Below are positions 38,926 to 48,678 of a stretch of DNA of 64,000 nt, one piece after another. The notes below the pieces were generated by a model, which was given only the letters and a program-made list of their open reading frames with translations, did no database searches and was not told where the DNA came from. Both the position numbers and the translations under genes were made by a program. The stretch lies in assembly GCA_012960505.1 (NCBI GenBank), contig DUBC01000046.1, positions 1-64,000 of the forward strand, in the 5' to 3' direction. This stretch comes from Verrucomicrobiales bacterium. GTDB lineage: Bacteria; Verrucomicrobiota; Verrucomicrobiia; Verrucomicrobiales; DEV007. Every line of letters begins with the position of its first letter. Position 1 is the stretch's first letter.

Positions 38926-38953
38926 ATATCAACATATCACGATATTTAGATAT
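38926..38953. promoter_or_regulatory. Nested palindromic operator between the SahR-like gene and metK
   Basis: Inner inverted repeat ATATCACGATAT (38934-38945) and outer repeat ATATC (38926-38930) / GATAT (38949-38953) share the same centre at 38939.5. The outer arm runs into the metK start codon. ArsR-type dimers bind sites of this kind. Binding would block both promoters in this 44-bp gap. Confidence 0.65.
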
Positions 38954-40162
38954 ATGGCAAATTCCTTAATTTTTTCTTCAGAATCAGTCACCGAAGGGCA
39001 TCCAGACAAAGTGTGTGATACTATTTCAGATGCTGTATTAGATGCATGTTTTGAACAGGACAATTCATCTAGGGTCGCGTGTGAGACAATGGTCAAAGAC
39101 AATGCAGTGATTCTTGGTGGTGAAATAACAACTGGTTCAGAATTCGATTATCGCTCGGTTGTCAGAAAGACACTCGAGGACATGAATTATGATTCTGCTT
39201 ATGCGAACGGCACAGATTTCAGTTATACTTGCAAGTTTGATGCACAGAATTTTTTCTTTCTGAATTTACTGGGTCAACAGTCACCTAATATTGCGCAAGG
39301 GGTGGATGCAGCAGCGGCTGATGATAAGGAGACTACAGAGCAGGGGGCAGGTGATCAGGGGATCATGTTTGGTTACGCGTGTAATGATACTTCTGAGCTC
39401 ATGCCTGCGCCGATAGCTTATTCGCACCAACTTGGTGAAGCGATGACCAATCTAAGAAAGAGTCGTGCACATACGTGGTTGAGACCAGACTCCAAGACTC
39501 AGGTATCAGTCGAATATGTTGAAGGTAAGCCGAGTCGCATCACGGCGGTTGTTGTTTCAACGATGCATGCCAAAGAAATTTCCACTCAAGAAATACGGGA
39601 TATTCTCAAGAAGGATCTAATAGAAAAAGTGTTACCGCTTGAATTGCTTACTGAAGATACAAAATATCATATCAACCCGACTGGTTTATTTATTGTTGGT
39701 GGGCCAGAAGGAGATTGCGGTCTAACTGGCCGCAAAATAATTGTTGATACGTATGGAGGGATGGGCCGACATGGAGGAGGAGCCTTCTCAGGAAAGGACC
39801 CATCAAAAGTGGATCGCTCAGCGGCATATATGTGTAGATGGGTGGCGAAGAATATCGTTGCTGCTGGTCTCGCTGATCGATGCGAATTGCAGACAGCGTA
39901 TGCAATTGGTTTTCCGGAGCCAGTTTCTCTTAGTGTAGAGACTTTTGGTACTAACTCAGTTGATGAGACTAAAATAGAGAGTGCCGTTCGCGATGTTTTT
40001 TCATTCAAACCGGCAGATATTATTTCTCAGCTTAATCTTCTTCGTCCTATTTATCGGAAGACAACTAATTACGGGCACTTCGGAAGAGAGAATGAGCAGG
40101 AATCCTTAACTTGGGAAAAGACTAATAAAGTCGAAGATTTGATGTCGGCAGTTGGAGAGTAA
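38954..40162 (+). CDS. metK: S-adenosylmethionine synthetase
   Basis: Makes S-adenosylmethionine from methionine and ATP; cytosolic tetramer. 402 residues with the three-domain MetK signatures: [20 protein letters not shown] near the N-terminus, [17 protein letters not shown] in the second domain, and [20 protein letters not shown] in the last (ATP/phosphate loops). The start is fixed by the conserved N-terminal [15 protein letters not shown]. No Shine-Dalgarno is visible and the operator palindrome abuts the ATG, so the message could be leaderless or nearly so. Transcribed with ahcY, which begins 16 bp after the stop. Confidence 0.96.
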   Translation: MANSLIFSSESVTEGHPDKVCDTISDAVLDACFEQDNSSRVACETMVKDNAVILGGEITTGSEFDYRSVVRKTLEDMNYDSAYANGTDFSYTCKFDAQNFFFLNLLGQQSPNIAQGVDAAAADDKETTEQGAGDQGIMFGYACNDTSELMPAPIAYSHQLGEAMTNLRKSRAHTWLRPDSKTQVSVEYVEGKPSRITAVVVSTMHAKEISTQEIRDILKKDLIEKVLPLELLTEDTKYHINPTGLFIVGGPEGDCGLTGRKIIVDTYGGMGRHGGGAFSGKDPSKVDRSAAYMCRWVAKNIVAAGLADRCELQTAYAIGFPEPVSLSVETFGTNSVDETKIESAVRDVFSFKPADIISQLNLLRPIYRKTTNYGHFGRENEQESLTWEKTNKVEDLMSAVGE

Positions 40163-40178
40163 TTTTAATATTAAATTA

Positions 40179-41603
40179 ATGAGTAATATTTCTACAGAGG
40201 TAAAAGACTATAAGGTTGCCGATATTGAATTGGCGAAGTGGGGACGTCGTGAAATTTCAATAGCTGAGCATGAAATGCCTGGTCTAATGGCGACCCGAAG
40301 AAAATATGCTGCTGATAAGCCTCTAGAAGGTGTAAGGATCATGGGCTCTTTGCACATGACAATACAGACGGCCGTTCTTATTGAAACCCTCAAGGATCTC
40401 GGGGCAAATGTTAGATGGTGTTCGTGTAACATATTTTCTACTCAAGACCATGCCGCGGCAGCCATTGCTGCATCTGGCGTTCCTGTTTTCGCCTGGAAAG
40501 GTGAGACATTAGAAGAGTATTGGCAGTGTACTTTGGATGCACTTACATGGCCTGATGGTAAAGGTCCTGAACTTATTGTAGATGATGGTGGTGATGCAAC
40601 TCTTCTCATTCACAAAGGAGCAGATCTTGAAGAAGGTTCGGAGTGGATTGAATCACAAAGTGATTCTCAAGAGGAACAAGTCATTAAGGATTTATTGAAA
40701 AGTATCCATTCTGAAATTCCTGATAAATGGACCAAGTATCTGGATGATTGGAAAGGAGTCTCAGAAGAAACCACGACAGGAGTTCATAGGCTCTATCAAA
40801 TGTCTGAACAGAAAAAGCTTAGAATTCCGGCCATTAACGTGAATGATTCAGTTACCAAGTCTAAATTTGATAATTTGTATGGGTGTCGAGAATCTTTGAT
40901 TGATGGAATTAAACGTGCGACGGACGTAATGATATCAGGGAAAGTTGCTGTGGTCTGTGGTTACGGAGATGTTGGTAAAGGGTGTGCACAGGCGTTCCGC
41001 GGGCAAGGAGCCCAAGTAATTGTTACCGAAATAGATCCGATATGTGCTCTACAGGCAGCGATGGAAGGGTTTCGAGTATTGACCGTAGAGGATACACTTG
41101 GGTGGGCGGACATTTATGTCACCACTACAGGCAATAAAGATATCATCCGGGTTGATCATTTATTGATGATGAAGGATCAGGCAATAGTTTGTAACATTGG
41201 TCATTTCGATAATGAGATTCAAGTGGACGCGTTGAATAATTCAGAAGGAGTTATTAAGGAGACCGTAAAACCTCAAGTAGATCAATATACTTTTTCTGAT
41301 GGAAGGCAGCTTTATATGCTGGCAGAGGGAAGACTTGTTAATCTTGGATGTGCCACAGGTCATCCGAGTTTTGTAATGTCTAACAGCTTTACTAACCAGA
41401 CACTTGCGCAAATTGATCTATGGGAAAATAGAGAAACATACGTTCCTGGCGTTTATGTTCTTCCTAAGAAGCTAGATGAAGAAGTCGCATTTCTGCACTT
41501 AGGAAAAATAGGTGCTAAACTAACGCAATTGACTGAAGAGCAGGCAGATTATATTGGAGTTCCGCAAGAAGGTCCATATAAGCCTGAGCATTATCGGTAT
41601 TAA
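40179..41603 (+). CDS. ahcY: Adenosylhomocysteinase
   Basis: Reversibly hydrolyses S-adenosylhomocysteine to adenosine and homocysteine using bound NAD; cytosolic. The ATG at 40179 ([19 protein letters not shown]) gives 474 residues and the standard N-terminus; an in-frame start at 40152 would overlap metK and is rejected. Motifs: [19 protein letters not shown] for substrate, [15 protein letters not shown]-type [16 protein letters not shown]-binding [20 protein letters not shown] at about 265-284, [11 protein letters not shown], and the C-terminal KPEHYRY whose Lys and Tyr reach the cofactor of the neighbouring subunit. Together with metK and the SahR-like regulator it forms a SAM-recycling unit. 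Its stop overlaps the convergent Gfo/Idh/MocA gene by 4 bp. Confidence 0.96.
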   Translation: MSNISTEVKDYKVADIELAKWGRREISIAEHEMPGLMATRRKYAADKPLEGVRIMGSLHMTIQTAVLIETLKDLGANVRWCSCNIFSTQDHAAAAIAASGVPVFAWKGETLEEYWQCTLDALTWPDGKGPELIVDDGGDATLLIHKGADLEEGSEWIESQSDSQEEQVIKDLLKSIHSEIPDKWTKYLDDWKGVSEETTTGVHRLYQMSEQKKLRIPAINVNDSVTKSKFDNLYGCRESLIDGIKRATDVMISGKVAVVCGYGDVGKGCAQAFRGQGAQVIVTEIDPICALQAAMEGFRVLTVEDTLGWADIYVTTTGNKDIIRVDHLLMMKDQAIVCNIGHFDNEIQVDALNNSEGVIKETVKPQVDQYTFSDGRQLYMLAEGRLVNLGCATGHPSFVMSNSFTNQTLAQIDLWENRETYVPGVYVLPKKLDEEVAFLHLGKIGAKLTQLTEEQADYIGVPQEGPYKPEHYRY

Positions 41604-42880
41604 GACTTTTCTAGATTCCACGGTTCACGCATTTTGCGTGAAAGCATAGATGCTCCCTGCTTGCTATTGGTTATCATTTCTTTCTGAGGGTTCCAATCTA
41701 AAGCTGTATTTAGCCTCATGGAGATGTTTCCTAAGTGACAAAGAGTCGCGCATCGATGCCCGATCTCAGCAGGAAAATAAGGATCTTTACGAGACTTCAC
41801 GCAGTCAAGAAAATTGCGGTGCTCTCCACCTTTGCAGGTATATAAGTGAAGTCCATTTTCGGGAATGGGTTCTTTAACAATATCGATTTTGTTGGCTTCA
41901 AGCCCTGAATCCCAGCTTTTACTTCCACACCATCCCTCGGATCCATAGAAGTGTATGCTCGTTCCTCCACTGCTCACAGATAATTGAATGTCATTAGCGT
42001 ACGAATATTTTATTTTATAATCAACGAAAGTATTATACATGCTTCCTTCATGAATGGTTCCTTTCCCTGAAATTTTTATGGGTCCTGTATTTTCTGTGTT
42101 ATTTGCCCACTGAGCTGTATCGAGTTGGTGCATTCCCCAGTCTGAGAATTTACCGCCAGAATAGTCCCACACATGGCGCCAGTGTTGTTGTTCGGTGCGG
42201 TTTTTGGTGTAAGGAGATTTTGGAGCTGGCCCTAACCAAAGATCATAGTCTAGACCTTCCGGAATCTTGCTTTCCTTCTCGTTTGGAAATCGCTTCCCTG
42301 CAGGTAAGGTTACTTTTATTTCTTTTAGTTTTCCTATCCTTCCGTTACGGACCACTTCTGCCAATCGATGATAAATAAATAAACTTCGATCTTCTGTGGA
42401 AGTTTGGAATATGCGTCCTGTTTTCTTTACAAGGTCTGCAATGTAGCGACCTTCAGCAACGGTTAGAGTGGGTTTTTCACAGATCACATCCTTGCCTCTC
42501 CGAATAGCCATTGAGGACATGAGTGCATGCCAATGATCGGGAGTAGATATCATTACAGCATCAATATCTTTGCGATCCAGTATTTCACGGAAGTCAGAGT
42601 GCATTGAGCAATCATTAGATTTATAATGCGTATTGGTCATTCGGTGAGCCTTGACCATTCGACTCTTAAAGACATCACTAACCGCAAGTACTTTGGCATC
42701 AGGTTGTCGTAAAAACATATTAAGATTACGATGGGTCCCATGGTTTCCGGTTCCAATCATACCAACAGTGATTTTATTGCTTGGTGAGTTTTTTCCCAGT
42801 AGTTTTGCGGGAATAATGTTCGGAAAGCTTATTATTCCTGATGCGATGGTCGTGCCCTTAATGAAATTACGACGAGTCAT
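41600..42880 (-). CDS. Secreted Gfo/Idh/MocA-family oxidoreductase
   Basis: NAD(P)-dependent oxidoreductase family, here with a twin-arginine-like leader ([19 protein letters not shown]). The ATG at 42880 starts exactly at this leader; an in-frame ATG at 42925 would precede it with 15 residues and is less likely. Rossmann motif [16 protein letters not shown] at about 37-52, [12 protein letters not shown] at about 115-126, and [13 protein letters not shown] at about 135-147 with the conserved EKP lysine. The C-terminal domain has [12 protein letters not shown]. 426 residues. Substrate unknown. Lies 55 bp downstream of the CHASE2-like gene on the same strand, so it may be the last gene of the 47.5-41.6 kb run, though its role differs from those genes. 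Confidence 0.88.
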   Translation of the reverse strand: MTRRNFIKGTTIASGIISFPNIIPAKLLGKNSPSNKITVGMIGTGNHGTHRNLNMFLRQPDAKVLAVSDVFKSRMVKAHRMTNTHYKSNDCSMHSDFREILDRKDIDAVMISTPDHWHALMSSMAIRRGKDVICEKPTLTVAEGRYIADLVKKTGRIFQTSTEDRSLFIYHRLAEVVRNGRIGKLKEIKVTLPAGKRFPNEKESKIPEGLDYDLWLGPAPKSPYTKNRTEQQHWRHVWDYSGGKFSDWGMHQLDTAQWANNTENTGPIKISGKGTIHEGSMYNTFVDYKIKYSYANDIQLSVSSGGTSIHFYGSEGWCGSKSWDSGLEANKIDIVKEPIPENGLHLYTCKGGEHRNFLDCVKSRKDPYFPAEIGHRCATLCHLGNISMRLNTALDWNPQKEMITNSKQGASMLSRKMREPWNLEKS

Positions 42881-42935
42881 AGTAGATGAATATAAGCAGT
42901 GATCATGTCTTTCGGCAAGGCTCACTGAGAATTGT

Positions 42936-44171
42936 TTATTCTTCCATTTTCGGACAAAGGGTCCAGGAAGTAATTAAAATGCAAGTCATCAATGATAGTG
43001 GAGTCATGGGTGACACCCATTGATTATTACTTTGAAATAGGACCATGCTTACTGCCAAATAAATAATTATTGTAAGCAAAGATCTGACTACTGCTTTTGA
43101 GCGTTTTAGCCTGATGAAGTATAGACCAATCAATATGATGCCGATCCAAATGAAATATTCATAGAATGACGAGAATGAGTTGATGAATAGATTGCTTTGT
43201 ATAGTTGCTATCGAAAGGGCAATCCGTTCTGCATTGGAAATGTTTACGCCGAACCTGAAAGGTATTAGTTGTTCTTTTTTGGTATCAATACCTACGAGAA
43301 TAATGCGATTTGATAAGGACCTAAGTTGTGATTCATTGAGTTCCTTTTGTGGTAGGGATAATATATTTATGTCTTCTTTATTAATGTCTGAGCGTGATCC
43401 GGTGAAAGCTTCGAAAGACCCTTTAGAATCGATTGGTATTGTAGTCCCACTCGCGAAAACAATCTTATCTCCTAAATGGATTGTGAGGTCATTGGAATCC
43501 ATCTCCTGTTCCATCATTATTGCTCTAAGAATAAAGGAAGGAACAACAGTTTCTTTAATGCGAGCTAGGAGTGGAACCTTTAGAGGATTATCTATCTTAT
43601 CCTGTTCAGCCATATCTATTGAAGTGAACCCGAAAGGGATCCCGATTGATGTTAAGCGTCGATCGGGTAATGGATCTATCATCGTAAATTCAGGGATGCG
43701 TTTTATATCGCCGCTAATATTTGATATAGGGTTGAGTAAATTAATTAACTTATCATTGGGTTCGAACACGGATTGGTCCATTTGAAATACGGCACCCATT
43801 AGCAGTTCGCCCTTATTATATTTAAGGCTGGCTGTGCGCAAAGCTTCTAGCAAGCCTTCCCCTGCATTGTTCCATGACATTGATGGTTCAATTGCTACTA
43901 GCTTGGCCTCATGCTCTTTAAGATTTTTTAGTATGATAGCATAATCTATCGGGCTGGGAGGCCATTCCTGGAATATAGAGTTTTCAGAATTACTAATCCT
44001 GAGCAAGGTCACTGACGGTGGCTTGGATTTGACCTTTTTAGTATCAATGAGCCAATTAATATATCCACGGTTAAAATTCGAGAATGTTCCGTTATTTTCT
44101 TCGCGACTGATGAGCGATATTAGAATCACACATAGAATTAGGAAAATAGTTGCTTTCTTTTTATAGCTCAC
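42936..44171 (-). CDS. CHASE2-like membrane sensor protein without an output domain
   Basis: 411 residues: one membrane segment at about 7-23, a large extracytoplasmic part at about 24-345, then three membrane segments at about 347-411, after which the protein ends. This is the topology of CHASE2, an extracellular sensor domain usually followed by a kinase, cyclase or other output. The segment IILVGIDTKKEQLIPFRFGVNISNAERIALSIATI matches the CHASE2 strand-and-helix that usually reads IPGVEIHA, and YAIILKNLKEHEAKLVAIEPSM fits its first conserved block. No output domain is encoded, so it may signal through a partner or serve another role. 21 bp downstream of the GlgE-like gene and probably cotranscribed with it. 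Confidence 0.65.
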   Translation of the reverse strand: MSYKKKATIFLILCVILISLISREENNGTFSNFNRGYINWLIDTKKVKSKPPSVTLLRISNSENSIFQEWPPSPIDYAIILKNLKEHEAKLVAIEPSMSWNNAGEGLLEALRTASLKYNKGELLMGAVFQMDQSVFEPNDKLINLLNPISNISGDIKRIPEFTMIDPLPDRRLTSIGIPFGFTSIDMAEQDKIDNPLKVPLLARIKETVVPSFILRAIMMEQEMDSNDLTIHLGDKIVFASGTTIPIDSKGSFEAFTGSRSDINKEDINILSLPQKELNESQLRSLSNRIILVGIDTKKEQLIPFRFGVNISNAERIALSIATIQSNLFINSFSSFYEYFIWIGIILIGLYFIRLKRSKAVVRSLLTIIIYLAVSMVLFQSNNQWVSPMTPLSLMTCILITSWTLCPKMEE

Positions 44172-44191
44172 TTGAAAGTCTAAATAATTTT

Positions 44192-45532
44192 CTAATTTAG
44201 TTCGATTAGGAATTTCTTTTCCAGTTCACCGGCTTTTAACGTGATATGATTATTGCTGCCATGCCATCGATAAGCTCTACCGTTATCTAGATCTCGTAGG
44301 TAATAGAGTTTTTGTTCTTTTAGATTATTATTACCTGAATTTTCGATGTGAATTTTGGCTGATCTTTTTATCGAAGGGTCAGTATTATTGATTATCAGGA
44401 GGAATTTTTTGTTAGCTATTTTGTCTAAAGAAACTTTAAGTTTTGGATCGGAGCTCAGACACTTTATTGAAGTGTTTTCCATAAGAAATGAACTTTCATC
44501 TGGTTCTTCTTTTTGAGGGTCTAAGTGAAGATCTTTTTTCTTTGGATTTAGGAATTCATTACAATCGGAAAAGCCAACGCTCAACATTTTTTGGCGTTCC
44601 TCTTCTGTTAATTTTTCTTTCGTGATAAAACTAATATGAGGAAAGTCTTTGCGTAATGACTGGATTAAATCATCCCAAAATGACAGGGGAAACTGAGTGA
44701 TTTCTAACAGTTCGAATATTTCTATTCCTTGAACTATCCAGTAGCGGAAAATGGATTCCCATTTGGCTCTTCTTTCTTGCCACCCTTCACTAATTAGGTC
44801 AGGGATTCCCTTTGCGGAAAATTGGGAAGGTTCTTTAATTCGGAATGGATGAGTGCTCGAACAATGAATAGGTAATGTCATTGCCAATGTGATTCCTCTG
44901 AATGAAATGTTAGCCGCGAACTTACCAAAGGTTATGGCGTCTCCTATTTCCTTATCAATGCTGTAATGGCCGAGACCATTATTTCCGATTAAATTATCAT
45001 TTCCGACAGGGAATATTGGAGGCAATAAGAATACATCTGAAGGATTCGCTTCAGGGAAAGTATTTATTTCAGAAAGTGATAATTTTGATAATTGATGCCA
45101 GTTCGCCTGTATTAGGTCGGATCTTTCAGCCCTGAGAGTGCGAATGTTTTCGGCTTTGTTTAGTTTGTGAGTTTCATATGATTCATTTTCGTTCCATAGC
45201 TCGACCTTCCATTCATAGTTTCCGGGGTTTGGCGGAGTCCATGTCCCTGCCCATTTTTGTTCTTCTACCTTACTTAATGGCTCTTTATTCCAAGAATTAC
45301 TATTAATAGATCTCCATCGAAGCATCCCTTTAATAAGGGCATTTTCAGGATGGCCATAGGCATGCACGACAACTGAAAATGGTTTTTCGGCTGGACTTAC
45401 ATCAGGATGTATACTGGAACCTGGATCAGTTTCAAATATGTCGAAGTTAGAACCTGAATCAGCAACTGCTAAGATCGGAAGCGGCTGGATCGGAAGGTTT
45501 TGGTGAGGCGTTCTTTGGAATGCCTGGAGCAT
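44192..45532 (-). CDS. Degenerate GlgE-like (GH13) protein, predicted catalytically inactive
   Basis: 446 residues related to alpha-1,4-glucan:maltose-1-phosphate maltosyltransferase (GlgE, usually about 660). About 50-117 fits the GlgE N-terminal beta domain (VVVHAYGHPENALIKGMLRW; YEWKVELW). About 165-325 is a shrunken barrel: FLLPPIFPVGND for DxYxxPIHPIG, LAMTLPIHCSSTHPF for LALQCxPDHPW, GIEIFELLEITQ for GVRIFRVDNPHTK, FPHISFITKEK for DVLFLAEAF. The nucleophile Asp is Leu276 and the acid Glu is Lys305. The rest of the barrel, with the third catalytic Asp, is absent and the sequence passes to a C-terminal beta domain at about 372-446 (RDLDNGRAYRWHGSNNHITL). No signal peptide. It probably binds glucan or regulates; that is inference. 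17 bp downstream of the AmgK-like gene. Confidence 0.72.
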   Translation of the reverse strand: MLQAFQRTPHQNLPIQPLPILAVADSGSNFDIFETDPGSSIHPDVSPAEKPFSVVVHAYGHPENALIKGMLRWRSINSNSWNKEPLSKVEEQKWAGTWTPPNPGNYEWKVELWNENESYETHKLNKAENIRTLRAERSDLIQANWHQLSKLSLSEINTFPEANPSDVFLLPPIFPVGNDNLIGNNGLGHYSIDKEIGDAITFGKFAANISFRGITLAMTLPIHCSSTHPFRIKEPSQFSAKGIPDLISEGWQERRAKWESIFRYWIVQGIEIFELLEITQFPLSFWDDLIQSLRKDFPHISFITKEKLTEEERQKMLSVGFSDCNEFLNPKKKDLHLDPQKEEPDESSFLMENTSIKCLSSDPKLKVSLDKIANKKFLLIINNTDPSIKRSAKIHIENSGNNNLKEQKLYYLRDLDNGRAYRWHGSNNHITLKAGELEKKFLIELN

Positions 45533-45549
45533 TTTCTATTTCACTTCTT

Positions 45550-46530
45550 TTAAAACTCTAGAGCTTCATCGCTTAGGTAAGGCTCGAGCCTTGGCAGAAT
45601 GTTTTCTTTACTTAGTATCTCACGTAAATTATCTAATGCTTGAGGTATATATTTTAGGAAGTCAGTCTTGCCGAGTTGATTTCCTAATCGTGAATATGCT
45701 CCTAGTGCTTGCATGAGTCTTTGAATTGCACAGCCTATGAAGAGGGGTTCCCATTCGGATTTTTCTTGTCCCTTGAAAGCATAGTCGGCTAATTCGGAGC
45801 GTTGTTTTTTTGTGAAACTTACGTATGGGTCATATAGGAGTGACGCTATATCATATTCACGAAGACCTAGCCTCAGACCTTGGTAGTCTATGAAGTGAGG
45901 TTTATTTTCTTTTAATAGTATATTTTGTGACTGAAGATCACGATGTATAAGTGTTCGTTCAGGGCTAATTAACGTTTCAATTAGTCGTTTAAATTCTTCT
46001 TCTGCTCTCAAAGAATTCTGGTATGAAGGAGCCCGCCTTGAATAATAAGATAGAAAATGATCAAAGAAGTAATCTTGTTCCCATTTGTATAAGTTTTCAT
46101 CAAAAGGAGGTTCAAGTTGGATTAATTCTTCTTTATTTAGTGATTGTTCATTTTCTTCGTGAAACTTCCTAGACTCATCTATTACAGATTTGTATAAGGC
46201 TGATCGTTCGTCCCATTTTGCATCACGGTGATCCCACAAGTGTTCAGTTCCTAGATCCTCTAACCATATAAGTTGATTTTCCGAATCATGGTTTAAAATT
46301 TCTGGAGTCGCAGCGCCAAGTCTTCTGAGTGTATTTGTTGCAACTGCGAACTTTGCGTTATCAGGTCTTTCGCTTGTGTATTCCATAACAATAAGACTTT
46401 GATCATTATTGAGATTGATACGGTGATAGTTACGATCAGATCCACCTATACTGATGGGCTCACAAGTAGCTTTCTTGAAATCTTTATCGGGAAGTGCCTT
46501 TATAGTGGCTTTAATCAAATCATCAGACAT
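45550..46530 (-). CDS. AmgK-like aminosugar anomeric kinase (aminoglycoside phosphotransferase fold)
   Basis: 326 residues with the APH/choline-kinase fold: N-lobe nucleotide-binding GGSDRNYHRI at about 29-38, catalytic loop LIHRDLQSQNILL (HxDxxxxN) and metal-binding FIDYQGLRLG, followed by EYDIASLLYDPYVSF. This matches AmgK, which phosphorylates N-acetylmuramic acid or N-acetylglucosamine at C1 in peptidoglycan recycling. The immediate upstream gene encodes a nucleotidyltransferase like MurU, the usual partner that makes the UDP-sugar, which is the main support for the call. Cytosolic. The exact sugar is not proven, and a kinase acting on another hexose is possible, particularly given the GlgE-like gene that follows. 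Confidence 0.75.
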   Translation of the reverse strand: MSDDLIKATIKALPDKDFKKATCEPISIGGSDRNYHRINLNNDQSLIVMEYTSERPDNAKFAVATNTLRRLGAATPEILNHDSENQLIWLEDLGTEHLWDHRDAKWDERSALYKSVIDESRKFHEENEQSLNKEELIQLEPPFDENLYKWEQDYFFDHFLSYYSRRAPSYQNSLRAEEEFKRLIETLISPERTLIHRDLQSQNILLKENKPHFIDYQGLRLGLREYDIASLLYDPYVSFTKKQRSELADYAFKGQEKSEWEPLFIGCAIQRLMQALGAYSRLGNQLGKTDFLKYIPQALDNLREILSKENILPRLEPYLSDEALEF

Positions 46531-46559
46531 TAAGAATTTAACGGTTGGTAATAATAATA

Positions 46560-47510
46560 CTAAACATCGATATTTTCGAGTTTTCCTTTAGCAATTTGTC
46601 CATGCCTGACGACGCAGCGTACTAATTGAGAGTCAGAGGTTACTTTACTGTTTGGCCAGATGATACTGTTAATGATATTGGCTCTTGAACCAATTGAAGC
46701 TCCTTTTCCAATGTATGAAGCTTTATCGATTTTGGCATCAGGCGCGATTTGACTTTCTTTAGAATGGTTCTTTTTGAAATCGCTTTTGTCACCTGTGAGA
46801 TAATTTGGAAATTTAGATTCTGATAGTATTTGATGTGCTTCAAGGTAATTCGTGCGTGTTCCCATATCCCACCAGTTGCCGTCATCGATGACGATTCCTC
46901 CCAGTAATTTTTCTTGAATTAATTTTAAGAACACTGGGATCACGGAGTGCTTTTCTTTGTGTTGAAGGTAATTAAGGAACTGTGGATTACAGGCGTAAAT
47001 TCCTGTGAACTGGTAATTTCCAATATTGCCATTATTAAGCAAATTTTTTATATCAGTTACTTTCCCTGCATTTGAGTTCAGTGCAATGTGTTTTCCTGTG
47101 CCATTCGTACGTAATGCAAGGGTGACTATATTTTTGTTGGCGATATGATGATTGAGAAGATTGATTATTGGTAGGTCAGTTAAAATGTCGCCGTTGTATA
47201 CTAGGAATGGGTCAGGAGATAATAATTCAGATACGTTATCAATTCCTCCTCCAGTATCAAGGAGCACTGGTTCATGCCTGAATGTGATTGGCGTTTTTTT
47301 GTAATGGTTATTTTCAAAATGATTAGTGTATGCTTTTGCGCAGTGATGTGTATTGACTATGAATTGGTTAATGCCTGATTCATTAAGGTGATCAAAGGTA
47401 TATTCGATGAGAGGTTTACCGAACACCGGTATCATGGGTTTCGGTAATTTCTCTGTGAGTTTCTTAAGCCGGCTGCCAAGCCCGGCACCTAGAACAAAGG
47501 CCTTATTCAC
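46560..47510 (-). CDS. Sugar-1-phosphate nucleotidyltransferase (MurU-like) with C-terminal beta-helix
   Basis: 316 residues. The N-terminal NTP-transferase domain has FVLGAGLGSRLKKLTEKLPKPMIPV (nucleotide loop and KPM lysine), LDTGGGIDNV, LVYNGDILTD (metal Asp) and a WWDMGTRTNYLEA end like MurU and mannose-1-phosphate guanylyltransferases. Unlike MurU (about 225 residues) it carries a C-terminal hexapeptide-repeat section at about 250-310 (IGKGASIGSRANIINSIIWPNSKV). With the AmgK-like gene 29 bp downstream it resembles the AmgK-MurU peptidoglycan-recycling pair; GDP- or UDP-sugar production for another pathway is the alternative. Probably the first gene of the four- or five-gene minus-strand operon. 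Confidence 0.78.
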   Translation of the reverse strand: MNKAFVLGAGLGSRLKKLTEKLPKPMIPVFGKPLIEYTFDHLNESGINQFIVNTHHCAKAYTNHFENNHYKKTPITFRHEPVLLDTGGGIDNVSELLSPDPFLVYNGDILTDLPIINLLNHHIANKNIVTLALRTNGTGKHIALNSNAGKVTDIKNLLNNGNIGNYQFTGIYACNPQFLNYLQHKEKHSVIPVFLKLIQEKLLGGIVIDDGNWWDMGTRTNYLEAHQILSESKFPNYLTGDKSDFKKNHSKESQIAPDAKIDKASYIGKGASIGSRANIINSIIWPNSKVTSDSQLVRCVVRHGQIAKGKLENIDV

Positions 47511-47651
47511 TGTAACTAATTTCGTGGCACTGGAGTAATTGTCTAATGTAATAATGTTTTTGATAGTTTATTTATTGTTATTTATGTGTAATGGGCCTCT
47601 ATATAAATAAAAACTGTTAGTTTAATATTAAAAGTAACGGTCTGATAAATT

Positions 47652-48608
47652 ATGCGATTAGTTGCTGGGAATTTATTTTTTATCTTTTGTTTGAGCTGTG
47701 GCAATAGCCAGGCTCAAGGTCTTTTTGATTTTGGGAGTGAAGCTTTGTCGCAATTTAGTCGAGGTAAAGCAGAGCAGGATGAAGGGAATCTAAAAGAAGC
47801 AATAGGATGGTATAAAAAAGCGATTAAAACAGATCCTAGGCATTACCATTCCTATCATAATATTGGTTACATTTATGGGAGTAAGGGATTCCATGAGCAA
47901 GCAGTGGAATGGTACAAGGGGGCAGTTAAAGAGAATCCAAAATTTGTTGATAGCCTTTCAAATTTAGGAGCGAGTTACATTGAATTAGGAAAAAACGATT
48001 TAGCTGTAGGTGTTTTGAAAGAAGCAAACAAAATCGATCCTGAATCATTTCATGTGGCAAGCAATTATGCTACAGCGCTTAGGGGGGTAGGCGATACTGA
48101 TGGTGCTAAAAGGATACTGGAGAAATTTAAAGACCAGGAAATATCATCAGAATTGAATCCTTTAATGAGAGGTAAGCAATATGAAAGTCGAGGTGATTTT
48201 CAAGAAGCGATAAAGGCTTATAGATCTGCTATCAAAGCGAACCCATCCGGATTGTCTGCATATTCTAATTTGGGTTCTCTTTTCATTAGAATGAAGGAAT
48301 TTGATGACGCGGAAATTGTTCTCAAGGAGGCAACCAAGATGAAGGGCACTGATTATCTCATTTACCTGAATTTGGGATACGTTTATCTACAAAAAAAAAA
48401 TCCGGTAGAGGCTCAAATCTTCTGTGAAACAGCAGTTAAAATGAACTCTAATTCAGTCTTGGGATGGTCAAATCTGGGTCTTTCCCTGATTAGGCAAGGT
48501 AAAAAAGCTGAAGCACAAAGAGCGTGGGGGCATGCGCTTAAGATTGATCCAAAGAATCAGCAAATTCGAAAAAATTTAGAGGCTATAGGAGTTACTAATG
48601 ATGAGTAA
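47652..48608 (+). CDS. Exported TPR-repeat protein
   Basis: 318 residues with a signal peptide at about 1-22 ending near SQAQ. The rest is tetratricopeptide repeats of 34 residues, for example GNLKEAIGWYKKAIKTDPRHYHSYHNIGYIYGSKGFHEQAVEWYKGAVKENP, continuing to about 310. A gap in the repeat register near 155-175 separates two blocks. TPR arrays mediate protein-protein contacts; the partner is unknown. A poly-A run of nine at about 48391-48399 is in frame here but is a slippage-prone site. 70 bp upstream of another TPR gene. Confidence 0.85.
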   Translation: MRLVAGNLFFIFCLSCGNSQAQGLFDFGSEALSQFSRGKAEQDEGNLKEAIGWYKKAIKTDPRHYHSYHNIGYIYGSKGFHEQAVEWYKGAVKENPKFVDSLSNLGASYIELGKNDLAVGVLKEANKIDPESFHVASNYATALRGVGDTDGAKRILEKFKDQEISSELNPLMRGKQYESRGDFQEAIKAYRSAIKANPSGLSAYSNLGSLFIRMKEFDDAEIVLKEATKMKGTDYLIYLNLGYVYLQKKNPVEAQIFCETAVKMNSNSVLGWSNLGLSLIRQGKKAEAQRAWGHALKIDPKNQQIRKNLEAIGVTNDE

Positions 48609-48678
48609 AATTAGTTCTTGTGCTTGACCATTTAGAGATCCGGATCAACGGTTTGTTACCAACAAGAATTTAGCATTG

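Noticed and set aside
48609-48678. Possible tRNA or small RNA between the two TPR genes
   Set aside because: No cloverleaf arms or conserved T-loop could be drawn in the 70 bases.
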